Positions 1 through 7,892 of a stretch of DNA of 48,634 nucleotides are shown here, one piece after another. A model generated the notes under the pieces. It saw only the letters and a list, made by a program, of their open reading frames with translations. It had not been told where the DNA came from and did not search any database. Source of the DNA: Gemmatimonadota bacterium (lineage in GTDB: Bacteria > Gemmatimonadota > Gemmatimonadetes > Longimicrobiales > Gaopeijiaceae); contig SHZR01000004.1 of NCBI GenBank assembly GCA_009692205.1, positions 1-48,634 of the forward strand, in the 5' to 3' direction. The translations under genes and the position numbers were made by a program. Position 1 is the first letter of the stretch; each line of letters begins with the position of its first letter.

Positions 1-84
1 CTGGACCATCGCCACGCCTCGTTCACGCACCAGTCGTACCGCTTCCTGCTTGAACTCACGATTGAACCGCCGTCTCGTTCCCAT
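1..84 (-). mobile_element. IS3-family transposase OrfA, N-terminal fragment (runs off left edge)
   Basis: Read leftward from the ATG at 84-82, the frame encodes MGTRRRFNREFKQEAVRLV followed by a short basic helix up to the window edge. The pattern RRF-x-REFK-x-EAV-x-LV is the start of the helix-turn-helix domain (HTH_Tnp_1) that opens OrfA of IS3-type elements. A purine-rich GGAGGTGGGAG lies just before the ATG. Only 28 codons are inside the window, so integrity and the OrfB partner cannot be judged. Just upstream (about 99-121) an imperfect inverted repeat of GGACAACTT against TGAAGTGTCC could be the element's end; this is inference. Confidence 0.7.
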
Positions 85-138
85 CTCCCACCTCCGGTTC
101 GCGTTGGACAACTTAGATGAAGTGTCCTTCGAACCGGG

Positions 139-234
139 TACAGCTCAGTCGGCGTGGTGTCGGTCGAGGATTACGCGCGGTTCACCGAGCTACACACGCG
201 CCACCACAACAAGCAGATCCCGATCGTGCTGTAG
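139..234 (+). pseudogene. 3' remnant of a DinB/DUF1569-like gene
   Basis: An open frame without a start codon reads GYSSVGVVSVEDYARFTELH followed by TRHHNKQIPIVL and a TAG at 232-234. The pattern of an aromatic and Glu-Leu-His followed by Arg-His-His and Lys-Gln resembles the last helix of DinB-superfamily proteins, where the histidines bind metal. The frame is closed by a TGA at about 118 and the coding pattern begins next to the putative insertion sequence end. The likely reading is the tail of a gene cut by the insertion. The family assignment is weak because only about 32 residues remain. Confidence 0.35.
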
Positions 235-304
235 TCGTTGTAGTCGCCGCAGTCGCTGTAGTCGCAGGCCGGCTTCGACGATCGCCGGTGGGCGGCGCGT
301 CGCT

Positions 305-1618
305 CTAGTCGCCCGCTCGGTCGCAGGCGCGCGCGAGCTTTTCGATCCCTTCGGCCATCTCATCCTCCGTGATGAGCAGCGAGGGTCCGATTCGGATCAC
401 GTTGCCGAAGAGCCCGCCCACGCCAACCAGCACGCGCTCCTCGCGTGTGGCCTCCATGAACCTCGCGGCCCGCTTGGCGTCCGGCTCCTTGGTCTTGGGA
501 TCACGCACGATCTCCATGCCTTGCATGAGCCCCATGCCGCGCACGTCCCCGATCCACGGATGCCGCGTCTGCATCGCGAGCAGTCCGGTACGGAGCTGCT
601 CACCGCGTACCTGAGCGTTCGCCGGAGCGTCCTCTTCACGCAGCACGTCCTGGGTGGCGCAGAGCGCGGCCATGGTCACGGGGTTGCCACCGAACGTCGA
701 GATCGTCTTGGCCTTCCAGGCGTGCGCGATCTCGTCGGTCGTGATGGTCGCGCCGACGGGGGCTCCGTTCGCGATGCCCTTCGCCATGACCATGATGTCG
801 GGCTCGACGCCGTAGTGCTCGATCCCGAACCAGTGCTTGCCGGTGCGGCCGAACCCCGTCTGCACCTCGTCGATGACGAGTAGGCCGCCGTACCGACGGA
901 TCACCTCGGCGGCCTTCTTGAAGTACGTCGGCGGAGGCACCACGTAACCGGCCACACCTTGAATGGTCTCGGCGATGAACGCCGCCGGCTTGCCGTTCGT
1001 CGTGGTGACAATGACCTCTTCGAGATCCGCGACGAACTTGTCGACGCACGACTCGTCGCACGGCTGCTTGTACGGACAGCGATAGGTGTTCGGCGCCTTC
1101 GCGTGCTTGATGCCCGCGACCGGCGTGGCGAGCGGCCGCCACCCCGAGTGCGCCGTCAGGCTCGACGCCATGAACGAGCGGCCGTGGTAGGCGACGCGCA
1201 GCGCGATGATCTCGCTCCGCCCTGTGGCTAGGCACGCCATCATCAGCGCGGTCTCGATCGCCTCGGTGCCGGAGTTGCTGAAGAACGTGCGCCTGAGTGC
1301 ACCGGGGGCGATGTCCGCGAGCTTACGCGCCGCCTCGACCTGGACCTCGGTCGCGTACAGCGTCGAGACGTGGCCGAGCCTGCTCATCTGCTCCGTGACC
1401 GCCGCGACCACGCGTGGGTTGCAGTGCCCCACGGACGTCGTGAGGATGCCCGCAAACAAGTCCAGGTACTCGTGCCCATCCGCATCCCACACGCGCACGC
1501 CCTTCCCCTCGGCGAGCGCGAGGGGCTCCTGGTAGAGGTGCACCATCGCCGGAAGCAGGAGATCCCGATGTCCCTGGATGATCCCGGCGCTCGTGCGGCC
1601 ATTGGCCAATGTCGTCAT
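305..1618 (-). CDS. Class III pyridoxal-phosphate aminotransferase
   Basis: A 437-residue fold-type I aminotransferase of class III, the family that includes 4-aminobutyrate, ornithine and alanine-glyoxylate type 2 aminotransferases. Visible signatures are the DEVQTGFGRTG stretch, where the Asp contacts the PLP ring nitrogen, and AKGIANGAPVGA, which contains the Schiff-base lysine; the downstream ISTFGGNP motif is also typical. The ATG at 1618 (MTTLANG) is chosen because the longer open frame upstream would overlap the peptidase gene and is non-homologous. It is the last gene of a leftward operon, 7 nt after the M28 peptidase stop. The amino donor cannot be read from sequence; adjacency to a peptidase would fit amino acid catabolism, but that is inference. 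Confidence 0.9.
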   Translation of the reverse strand: MTTLANGRTSAGIIQGHRDLLLPAMVHLYQEPLALAEGKGVRVWDADGHEYLDLFAGILTTSVGHCNPRVVAAVTEQMSRLGHVSTLYATEVQVEAARKLADIAPGALRRTFFSNSGTEAIETALMMACLATGRSEIIALRVAYHGRSFMASSLTAHSGWRPLATPVAGIKHAKAPNTYRCPYKQPCDESCVDKFVADLEEVIVTTTNGKPAAFIAETIQGVAGYVVPPPTYFKKAAEVIRRYGGLLVIDEVQTGFGRTGKHWFGIEHYGVEPDIMVMAKGIANGAPVGATITTDEIAHAWKAKTISTFGGNPVTMAALCATQDVLREEDAPANAQVRGEQLRTGLLAMQTRHPWIGDVRGMGLMQGMEIVRDPKTKEPDAKRAARFMEATREERVLVGVGGLFGNVIRIGPSLLITEDEMAEGIEKLARACDRAGD

Positions 1619-1625
1619 GGTGCGC

Positions 1626-3218
1626 TCAGGGCCGCCGGCTGTTGGGCGAGGAGCGGTCCGCGCGCGAACACGTCGGCCAGCGGCCGGGCGCGCCCCCGCG
1701 TCCCGCGATGACCGAGCGCTGACGCCGACTCGTGAACTCCGGATCCTCGGATGCCAAGTACGCGAGTGAGGCCGTGAGCACGACGTTGTTGCGTAGATCG
1801 TCGAAGACCAGCTTGTCGTACGTGTCGCGGTTGGAGTGCCACGTGAGCGTGCTGTAGTCCCAGGAGGTCGAAGCAAGCGTGCCCATGTTGAACCCGGGTG
1901 CGCCGTAGCACAGGAACGCAGAGTAGTCCGAGCCCCCGGCGCTCGGTGCCCCCGGCAGCTCCAGGGCGACGTACTGCGCGGCCTCCCTTGGAACCCGAGA
2001 GAGCCACCGTGCGATCGAGCCCCCGGCGTCCACGAGTCCCAGAGCGGAGATGTTCGAGACGCGTCCCGTGCCGTTGTCCTGGTTCCAGAGCGCCTGGAGG
2101 CCCTCGATGACCTCCGGGTGGTCCTCCGTGAACGCCCGCGAGCCGATGAGCCCCTGTTCCTCGCCGCTCCAGAGCCCGATCAGGATCGTGCGCTTCGGAT
2201 TCGGATAGACCGCGCGGAGCACGCGCATCACCTCGAGCATCACTACGGAGCCCGCGCCGTTGTCGGTGGCACCCGAAGAGGCTTCCCACGAGTCGTAGTG
2301 CGCCGAGAGCATGACGTACTGCTCGGGGAACTCGGAGCCGCGAACCTCACCGATCACGTTGAAGACCGGCACCTCGCCGAGGTTCTCGGCCTCCGCGGTG
2401 AGCCGAACCACCGGCTCCTGCACGTTCTGGGAGAGACGATAGACCAGGCTGTAGTCCTCGCAGGAGAGCTCGAACGTCGGCGTGGCACGGTTGCTCGCGT
2501 CGAAGACGCGCGTGATCCCCGGCGCGCCGGGCCAGTCGGACGTGACGATCCCCGCCGCGCCCGCGTCCTCCAGGACCGAGTGGAGCGCCTGGGTGCCCCC
2601 CACCAGCGCGCGCAGGACGGTGAGGCTCTGGTTCCAGCGCTGATTCGTTTGCTGGCGCGCCTCCGACATGCGTTGCCCCGACCCATCCATCTGGAACTCG
2701 ACCCACTGGGCATTCGTGCGGCACGTAGGCTGTGGGATCGACATCATGACCCACTTGCCCCTCACTGTGCCGAGGAAGGACTCCCAGTCTTCGCGGGAGT
2801 CGATCTCCGGTAGGTAGGTCACACCGGCCTCCACCGGACCGCCGCCCGTGCCGGGGCTCCACGCGAGAATCCGTCCCTCGAGCGACCGCACGCGGGGCTG
2901 CACCAAGTCCACGTGGCTCGGCCCGCGCTCCCATCCCTCCCAGGTCCCGTATCGCTCGAGGCGGGCGTCGACGCCCCAGCTCTGGAGCATGCGTATGGCC
3001 CAGTCCTGCGCTCGCTCCATCCCAGGAGACGCCGTCAACCGCGGACCGATCGAGTCGAGGAGAGCCTGCGCCAGCGGCTCCAGTTGGGAGTTGGTGGTCG
3101 CCTCCCCCCAGATGGCCCGCAGCACCGCATCGTCGGTGGCGAGGGTTTGCGCCCGTGCCGGGGCGGCGTGGAGAAGACCCAAGCAGGCGATCGACAGAAC
3201 GAACGTGACTCGTCGCAT
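1626..3218 (-). CDS. Secreted M28-family metallopeptidase
   Basis: 530 residues starting MRRVTFVLSIACLGLLHA, a clear signal peptide ending near AxA (ARAQ), so export to periplasm or surface is predicted. The catalytic part shows the M28 zinc-site pattern: SAHYDSWEASSGATDNGAG (His and Asp ligands), then GEEQGLIGS (catalytic and ligand Glu), and a late Asp/His region near SAGGSDYSAF. Between the N-terminus and the catalytic part lies an insert with an AAGIVTSDWPG-like stretch resembling a PA domain, as in carboxypeptidase Q-like members. The start ATG overlaps the stop of the EVE gene by one base (TGATG), implying translational coupling. It probably acts as an aminopeptidase or dipeptidase; the substrate is unknown. 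Confidence 0.9.
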   Translation of the reverse strand: MRRVTFVLSIACLGLLHAAPARAQTLATDDAVLRAIWGEATTNSQLEPLAQALLDSIGPRLTASPGMERAQDWAIRMLQSWGVDARLERYGTWEGWERGPSHVDLVQPRVRSLEGRILAWSPGTGGGPVEAGVTYLPEIDSREDWESFLGTVRGKWVMMSIPQPTCRTNAQWVEFQMDGSGQRMSEARQQTNQRWNQSLTVLRALVGGTQALHSVLEDAGAAGIVTSDWPGAPGITRVFDASNRATPTFELSCEDYSLVYRLSQNVQEPVVRLTAEAENLGEVPVFNVIGEVRGSEFPEQYVMLSAHYDSWEASSGATDNGAGSVVMLEVMRVLRAVYPNPKRTILIGLWSGEEQGLIGSRAFTEDHPEVIEGLQALWNQDNGTGRVSNISALGLVDAGGSIARWLSRVPREAAQYVALELPGAPSAGGSDYSAFLCYGAPGFNMGTLASTSWDYSTLTWHSNRDTYDKLVFDDLRNNVVLTASLAYLASEDPEFTSRRQRSVIAGRGGAPGRWPTCSRADRSSPNSRRP

Positions 3219-3676
3219 CACAGACCTGCCTTCTTCTTGATTCGCTCGAACTCCGGCTGCGTCACTGACTGCACGGAGAGCCTCCCGTACCGCACCAACT
3301 CCATGTCCGCGAACTGCGGGTCCGCCTTGATTGCCGGAAGCGCGACGAGCTCCTTCGCCTTCGCCACGAACGCCACGTCCACCAGGTCCCAACGGGGGTT
3401 CGCCTGGGTGGACTTCTCGTCGAAGTAGTCGCTCTTCTTGTCGAACTGGGAGGGGTCGGGGTACGCCACCCGGGACACGCGCGCGATGCCCGCCACGCCT
3501 GGGGGATTGGCGTTGGAGTGGTAGAAGAGCACCTCGTCGCCCATGGACATGGCGCGCATGTTGTTACTGGCCTTGAAGTTCCGCACGCCTTCCCAGGCCG
3601 TCGAGCCGTCGCGCGCCAGGTCGTCGATGGAGTAGACCTCGGGCTCCGACTTCATCAACCAGTAGCGCTTCGCCAT
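3218..3676 (-). CDS. EVE-domain protein
   Basis: 152 residues, essentially one EVE domain (PUA-like fold) of the thymocyte nuclear protein 1 type. Characteristic segments are the N-terminal YWLMKSEPEVYSIDDL, WEGVRNFKASNNMR, then GDEVLFYHSN and a C-terminal basic tail. Family members bind modified bases in DNA or RNA, but a reaction is not established for most bacterial copies. It sits between the MATE exporter (4 nt upstream) and the M28 peptidase (1 nt overlap). Such stand-alone EVE proteins are usually housekeeping rather than defence; nothing here, such as a linked restriction nuclease, suggests a modified-DNA restriction role. Confidence 0.9.
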   Translation of the reverse strand: MAKRYWLMKSEPEVYSIDDLARDGSTAWEGVRNFKASNNMRAMSMGDEVLFYHSNANPPGVAGIARVSRVAYPDPSQFDKKSDYFDEKSTQANPRWDLVDVAFVAKAKELVALPAIKADPQFADMELVRYGRLSVQSVTQPEFERIKKKAGL

Positions 3677-3680
3677 CGCC

Positions 3681-5096
3681 TCAGGCCTTCGCCGAGCCGA
3701 CCGCCACCCGGATCTCGCGCCAGCGCTCCCGCCGGAAGACGGTCACGCTCAGGACAGCGCGCGTAAAGTGACCGATCACGATCGCCAGCCAGATGTCGCT
3801 CGGATCCAGGGTCCAGAACGTCCGGATCACAAGGCACATGCCGAGCGGGATGAAGATCTGCGAGACGAACGAGATGTACATCGGGCTCTTGGTGTCGCCG
3901 GTCCCCTGGAGCCCGCCCGTGTAGGCGAGCGCCACCGTGATGAAGAGCCCCGAGATCGCGAGGTAACGCAAAAGCTGCACGCCCAGATCGAGCACGATCG
4001 GGTCCGTCATCCCGAAGATGCGGAAAAGCACCGTCGGGATCAGGAGGAACGCGGCTCCGATCGCAGCGGCGAGCGTGAGGCCGAACCCGGCCGCGGTGCG
4101 CACAGCCTGCGCGGTCCGGTCCGCCTTGCCGGCCCCGAGGTTCTGGCCCGCCACCGCCGCCGTCGCGCCCATGATGCCGACCGAGGTCCATGTGATGAAC
4201 GAGAAGAGCTGCGTGTAGCTGACGACGTACGCCGCCTGCGCCTGCGCGCTCATGGCCAGCGAGCCGATGAACGCGAGCAGCATCACGCCGCCGACGTTCA
4301 TCGCCACGCCCTGGATGCCCGTCGGCAGGCCGAACTTGAAGAGCTGCCCAATGATCGGCCAGTCGGGGCGCCAGTTCATGCCGCGATGGAACGCCACCAC
4401 CCATTTGCCGCTGAAGAGCTTCACGATGGCATAGATGGCGACGATGCCGGCGGCGAGCGTCGTGCCCATCGCAGAGCCCGCCGTGCCGAACGCGGGGATC
4501 GGGCCGAGTCCAGAGATCAGGATCACGTTGAACGCGATGTTCAGAACCGTCAGCGCGATGCCGAGTCGCAACGGCGTGCGCGCGTCGCCCGCCGAACGCA
4601 GCGCGCCGCCGAGCATGAAGAAGATCAGCATGCCGAACGAGAAGACGAACATGATCCTCAGGAACGGGAGTGCCTGCGCCTGCACGTCGGGCGCCGCGTT
4701 CACGAGTCCGAGCAGCATCGGCGAAGCCAGGTACCCGAACGGGGCCAGGACGAACAGCACGATCATGATCGCGGTGAGGAACGCCTGGTAGACGGTCTTG
4801 TTCACCATCTCGTGCTCATCCGCGCCCGTGAACCGTGCCACGAGCACGCCCATCCCCGTGAACATCGAGCTGATGAACACGATGACGACGAGGAAGATCT
4901 GCCACGCCGCGCCGATCGCTGCGTTCCCCGTGTAGCCGATGTAGTGGCCGACCATCACGTGGTCGATGAGTCCCTGCATGCCACCGATGATGTTCTGGAG
5001 CATCGTGGGCCAGGCGAGCTTCCACACCGCGTCCTTGATCGGCCCTTCCACGATCGATCGGTCGAACGCTCTGCCGCGCTTTGGAGGTGCGCTCAC
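3681..5096 (-). CDS. MATE-family multidrug/toxin efflux transporter
   Basis: 471 residues with about twelve hydrophobic segments in two similar halves, as expected for a multi-antimicrobial extrusion (MATE) exporter driven by Na+ or H+. The first helix begins near WKLAWPTMLQNIIGGMQG and the GALRSAGD and GLQGTGDTK loops are typical of the family. The start chosen is GTG at 5096-5094, which overlaps the kinase stop in a GTGA arrangement; the open frame continues far upstream but that part lies inside the kinase gene and has no family resemblance. The substrate is unknown. Co-transcription with a membrane-anchored kinase suggests regulated export, which is inference. Confidence 0.88.
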   Translation of the reverse strand: MSAPPKRGRAFDRSIVEGPIKDAVWKLAWPTMLQNIIGGMQGLIDHVMVGHYIGYTGNAAIGAAWQIFLVVIVFISSMFTGMGVLVARFTGADEHEMVNKTVYQAFLTAIMIVLFVLAPFGYLASPMLLGLVNAAPDVQAQALPFLRIMFVFSFGMLIFFMLGGALRSAGDARTPLRLGIALTVLNIAFNVILISGLGPIPAFGTAGSAMGTTLAAGIVAIYAIVKLFSGKWVVAFHRGMNWRPDWPIIGQLFKFGLPTGIQGVAMNVGGVMLLAFIGSLAMSAQAQAAYVVSYTQLFSFITWTSVGIMGATAAVAGQNLGAGKADRTAQAVRTAAGFGLTLAAAIGAAFLLIPTVLFRIFGMTDPIVLDLGVQLLRYLAISGLFITVALAYTGGLQGTGDTKSPMYISFVSQIFIPLGMCLVIRTFWTLDPSDIWLAIVIGHFTRAVLSVTVFRRERWREIRVAVGSAKA

Positions 5097-6298
5097 GCGA
5101 TCAGGATCCAGGCGGTCAGCGAGAGCCAGATCACTCCGACCAGACTCAGCAGGATCCACTCGAGCACGCTGGTCTTCTGCTTGCCACGCTCGCCGTGGAA
5201 CCACGCGATGATCGTCGTCGCGACGACGGCAGACCCGACGAAGGGCAGTGCGAGTCGGAAGGTCAGCGAGTCGTTGCCTATGAACTGTGAGATCCCCGTG
5301 AGCAAGGCGTACCCACCACCGACGGCCACGAGCACGATCTGCGGCACGCGCCGCTTGATGAGTTCCTGAATGTCCACGGGGCCCTCGCCACCCGGACCCG
5401 TCCCCGCCTCGCCTCGCAGCGTCGACGCCGCCTTGGCCGCGCTCGGACGATGCTTCGGCTCGCGGTTGAGGCACCGCTTCAGCAGGTCGGCCGTGGAGGC
5501 GTCGATGTCGGGACGCATCTGCTTGAGGTCCCTCGGCTCGGCGCTCAAGTGCGCGCTGATCCACTGCGTGTTCGTCTTTGCCTGATAGGGTCCCTCACCC
5601 GTGAAGAGCTCGTAGCCGAGAATCCCGAACGCGTACATGTCCGCGAGCTCGGTGAGGTCTTGGTCCAGGAGCTGCTCCGGGCTCATGTACTTCGGGTTCC
5701 CGATCATCTGGCCGGTCTTCGTGAGCTTGGTCACCTCCTCGCCGCCCGTCGCGAGCAGCGCGGCGATGCCGAAATCGGCGAGCAGTGCCTGCTGGGCTTC
5801 TTCGTCCCAGAGGACATTGGCCGGCCGCACGTCGCGGTGGACGATCCCCTGGGCGTGCGCGGCCTCGAGCGCGGAGGCGACGCCGAGGAGCACCGTACGC
5901 GCGAGAGCCGCGGGCAGCCTGCCTTCGGCGGCGAGCCTCTCCTCCAGCGTGCGTCCCTTCACGAAGCGCATCACCAGATAAGGAGTGCCATCCGGTAGGC
6001 GCCCGAAGCGGTACACCTGCACCACGTTCGGTTGCGATAGCGTGGCCGCCGCTTTGGCCTCACGCTCGAAGCGCTTTCGCGCGGTCTCATCACCGGCACG
6101 CCCGGCCAGCAAGACCTTCACCGCGACCAGCCGCCCCAGCGCTTTCTCGCGCGCGAGGTAGACCGTCGCCATCGAGCCGCGGCCCAGCTTCTGCTTGATC
6201 TCGAAGTCCGCGCCCAGAGCGGCGCGGAGGGCCTCGAGCGACTGTGCGTCGTCGCCAGCCGCGGCGGGGGGGGCCGGGACGCCTGCTTCCTGGTTCAT
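5093..6298 (-). CDS. Membrane-anchored eukaryotic-type Ser/Thr protein kinase
   Basis: 401 residues. Kinase domain spans about 32-290: glycine loop LGRGSMATVYLA (38-49), ATP lysine K61 in VAVKV, catalytic loop HRDVRPAN (154-161, with Arg where Lys is usual after HRD), and DFG at 175-177. The C-terminal region has three to four hydrophobic helices (IVLVAVGGGYALL, LALPFVGSAVVATTIIAW, WILLSLVGVIWLSL) and no extracellular sensor domain. The first gene of the leftward operon, it overlaps the MATE gene by 4 nt. Lys to Arg in the catalytic loop may lower activity, though the core Asp156, Asn161 and Asp175 are present. Targets are unknown. Confidence 0.93.
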   Translation of the reverse strand: MNQEAGVPAPPAAAGDDAQSLEALRAALGADFEIKQKLGRGSMATVYLAREKALGRLVAVKVLLAGRAGDETARKRFEREAKAAATLSQPNVVQVYRFGRLPDGTPYLVMRFVKGRTLEERLAAEGRLPAALARTVLLGVASALEAAHAQGIVHRDVRPANVLWDEEAQQALLADFGIAALLATGGEEVTKLTKTGQMIGNPKYMSPEQLLDQDLTELADMYAFGILGYELFTGEGPYQAKTNTQWISAHLSAEPRDLKQMRPDIDASTADLLKRCLNREPKHRPSAAKAASTLRGEAGTGPGGEGPVDIQELIKRRVPQIVLVAVGGGYALLTGISQFIGNDSLTFRLALPFVGSAVVATTIIAWFHGERGKQKTSVLEWILLSLVGVIWLSLTAWILIA

Positions 6299-6383
6299 TG
6301 AGCGCCCACGTTAGGGGCGGGCGCGAGGAGTGACAAGCGCGACGGGTCGACTTCGCTCTTCCCTTGGAGGGGCCGCCCGCGTG

Positions 6384-6691
6384 CTAGGTGGGGTCCTTCT
6401 CGGATTGGAGATCCTCCATGTCCCTCGGCATCCGCTCCCGGCCGGCGAGCCCTCCAAACTCTGCGGCCCACCTCTTGAGATAGGGCCAATCCAATGATGA
6501 GGTCTTCCGGGGTCGCGAACGCCACCATCCCATGACCGACGTCGACACGCCCCGAGCGTCACGTCGATGTCCTGGGTGAGGCGCGGTTCGCCATGAAGCA
6601 GTACCGCCTGACCGCCGATGATCATGTAGGGCACTTCTCGCTGCTCGAGCGCTCGCGCTACCCGAGCGAGAAGTTCCCGAAAGTCAGCCAT
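6384..6691 (-). pseudogene. Decayed nucleotidyltransferase (AbiEii/DUF6036-like, toxin-type)
   Basis: The N-terminus, from the ATG at 6691, reads MADFRELLARVARALEQREV and continues into GGQAVLLHG plus QDIDVTLG, the GG-x(n)-DxD metal motif of small nucleotidyltransferases. After DIDVTLG the frame is lost. FATPEDLII, a landmark near the end of this family, reappears in a second frame around 6497-6525, and the C-terminal RWAAEFGGLAG and RMPRDMEDLQSEKDPT pieces are each in another frame, ending at a TAG at 6386-6384. The roughly 80-100 residues normally between DxD and PEDLII are missing. At least one deletion and two frameshifts are therefore visible, so the product is presumably inactive. Confidence 0.75.
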
Positions 6692-6896
6692 CGGGCGGGA
6701 GGCCGTTCAGAGCTCTGGCCACCGCAAGATCCGGCGCTATGTCCCGTTCCCAGTCCCCCGGAAAATCGGGATTGAGGGCCCGTGCCTCGTCCCAGAGCGC
6801 CTCGAAGATTCGGGCCGCGGACAGGTACGTGGAGGTGCTGTCCCGCGACCGCGCGTACTCGCGCTCGAAGCGCGTCAGTTCTGGCGACGGTCGAAT
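6684..6896 (-). pseudogene. Remnant of the gene upstream of the nucleotidyltransferase
   Basis: An open frame of 70 codons lies directly upstream and overlaps the nucleotidyltransferase start by 8 nt (TGA at 6686-6684, ATG at 6691). It reads in part LTRFEREYARSRDS, FEALWDEARALNPDFPGDW and ends ARALNGLPPDG. A TGA at 6899-6897 closes the frame at the 5' side and no ATG, GTG or TTG is present, so the beginning is lost. Small acidic helical proteins commonly precede this nucleotidyltransferase family in two-gene toxin-antitoxin arrangements, so this may have been the partner. No family is recognised from the residues left. Confidence 0.5.
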
Positions 6897-7004
6897 TCAC
6901 GCGCTGGCCTTCGGAAGAGGAGGCACTGGGCCTTCGGAAGGTAACCGGGCGAGTCTCCCGCCAGCACCACTACTTGCGAGTACGCCCCGTGCGTTGCGAT
7001 GCTT

Positions 7005-7022
7005 GACCAAGTAGACCAACTA
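7005..7022 (+). promoter_or_regulatory. Tandem 9-bp repeat upstream of Phd antitoxin, possible operator
   Basis: GACCAAGTA is followed directly by GACCAACTA (8 of 9 identical), about 25 nt before the antitoxin GTG start. Phd-type antitoxins bind short repeats at their own promoter, so an operator is plausible, but no clear -10/-35 pair accompanies it. Confidence 0.3.
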
Positions 7023-7046
7023 CGTGACTTCGACGGGAGCGCGCCG

Positions 7047-7298
7047 GTGCCCAAATCCAAGACCGTCAACCTCTACGATGCGAAGACCCACCTCTCCAAC
7101 CTCGTGGACGAAGCCGCGGGTGGAGCGGAGATCATCATCGCCAAGGCTGGCACCCCCAAGGCACGGCTCATGCCGCTCGAGAAGCGAAAGCTGGATCGCA
7201 AGCCGGGCGGATGGGAGGGCCGAGTCTGGATCGCCGACGACTTCGACGACGAGCTTCCTCGTGAGATCCTCGCAGGTTTCCGTGGCGAGGGCGCGTAG
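7047..7298 (+). CDS. Type II antitoxin, Phd/YefM-like
   Basis: 83 residues from the GTG at 7047, which has GGGAG seven nt upstream; the open frame begins earlier at 6999 but that extension lacks family character. KTVNLYDAKTHLSNLVDEAA, then EIIIAKAGTPKARLMPL, is the Phd fold: an N-terminal DNA-binding dimer with an A-K-x-x-L-S-x-L core. The C-terminal part, with GRVWIADDFDD, is the disordered toxin-binding tail, rich in Asp and Trp as is usual when the partner is a PIN nuclease. The toxin begins 2 nt after its stop. Autorepression with the toxin as co-repressor is expected from the family. Confidence 0.88.
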   Translation: MPKSKTVNLYDAKTHLSNLVDEAAGGAEIIIAKAGTPKARLMPLEKRKLDRKPGGWEGRVWIADDFDDELPREILAGFRGEGA

Positions 7299-7300
7299 CG

Positions 7301-7675
7301 GTGCGCCTGCTACTCGATACCCACGTCTTCCTGTGGTGGCGGGAGTCGAGCGGCCGACTCAAGGGCGAAGCTGAGCGAGCGATCTCGGGCGCGGACATCG
7401 TGTTCGTCAGCGCAGCCTCCGCTTGGGAGATTGCCATAAAGCTTGCCCTGAAGAAGCTCCGCATCCCGGGGCCGCTCGACGCGGCGGTCGAAGACAGCCA
7501 CTTCGACCAGCTACCGATTTCGTTCGCGCACGCTTCGGCGGTCACGGGGCTCGCTCCCCATCACGGGGATCCATTCGATCGAATGCTGATCGCGCAGGCC
7601 TTGGTCGAAGAATTGACGGTCGTCACGCACGATCGGCGGTTCGAGGCCTACGGGGTTCCCGTGATCTGGGTTTGA
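7301..7675 (+). CDS. PIN-domain ribonuclease toxin (VapC family)
   Basis: 124 residues from GTG at 7301. PIN acidic residues are in place: Asp in LLLDTHVFLWW, Glu in SAWEIAIKLALKKL, Asp in DPFDRMLIAQA and Asp in THDRRF. This COG3744-type subgroup (LLDTHxxLW) usually pairs with Phd-like antitoxins, as here. The family cleaves specific RNAs, often tRNA or rRNA, when freed from antitoxin. The gene is intact and translationally linked to the antitoxin by a 2-nt gap. The following 217 nt up to the pckA stop contain no supported gene. Confidence 0.9.
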   Translation: MRLLLDTHVFLWWRESSGRLKGEAERAISGADIVFVSAASAWEIAIKLALKKLRIPGPLDAAVEDSHFDQLPISFAHASAVTGLAPHHGDPFDRMLIAQALVEELTVVTHDRRFEAYGVPVIWV

Positions 7676-7892
7676 GCAGGGCTCGCCCCAGCCCCAGCCG
7701 CGCTGGCGGCCCGAGGTAGTCCAGAGGCTTCTTCGGTGCATCGGTGGCGGAGAACGACGGCGACATCCGGACCTCGCCCTACCTCGAACTCACGACCGAC
7801 GGCGCGCTGTAGCCTCTCTCGGGATCGGTCCTCGTCCGACCCTTCGACCAATCGCGCCGAACTCAGTGGCGGCGGCTCGGATACGTTCCCCC

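Noticed and set aside
228-275. Short repeat of TGTAGTCG-like units, a possible CRISPR or VNTR
   Set aside because: Only about four irregular 7-9 bp units with no spacers; too short for an array.
3218-3676. EVE protein as part of a modified-DNA defence system
   Set aside because: It stands alone in a transporter/peptidase operon, with no nuclease or methylase partner.
3768-5369. Long plus-strand open frame of over 500 codons
   Set aside because: Antisense to the MATE gene; Asp/Arg/His-rich composition is the typical shadow of a GC-rich gene.
7676-7892. Possible gene remnant reading NDGDIRTSPYLELTTDGAL then stop on the plus strand
   Set aside because: Only about 25 codons after an upstream stop, no start and no family resemblance.
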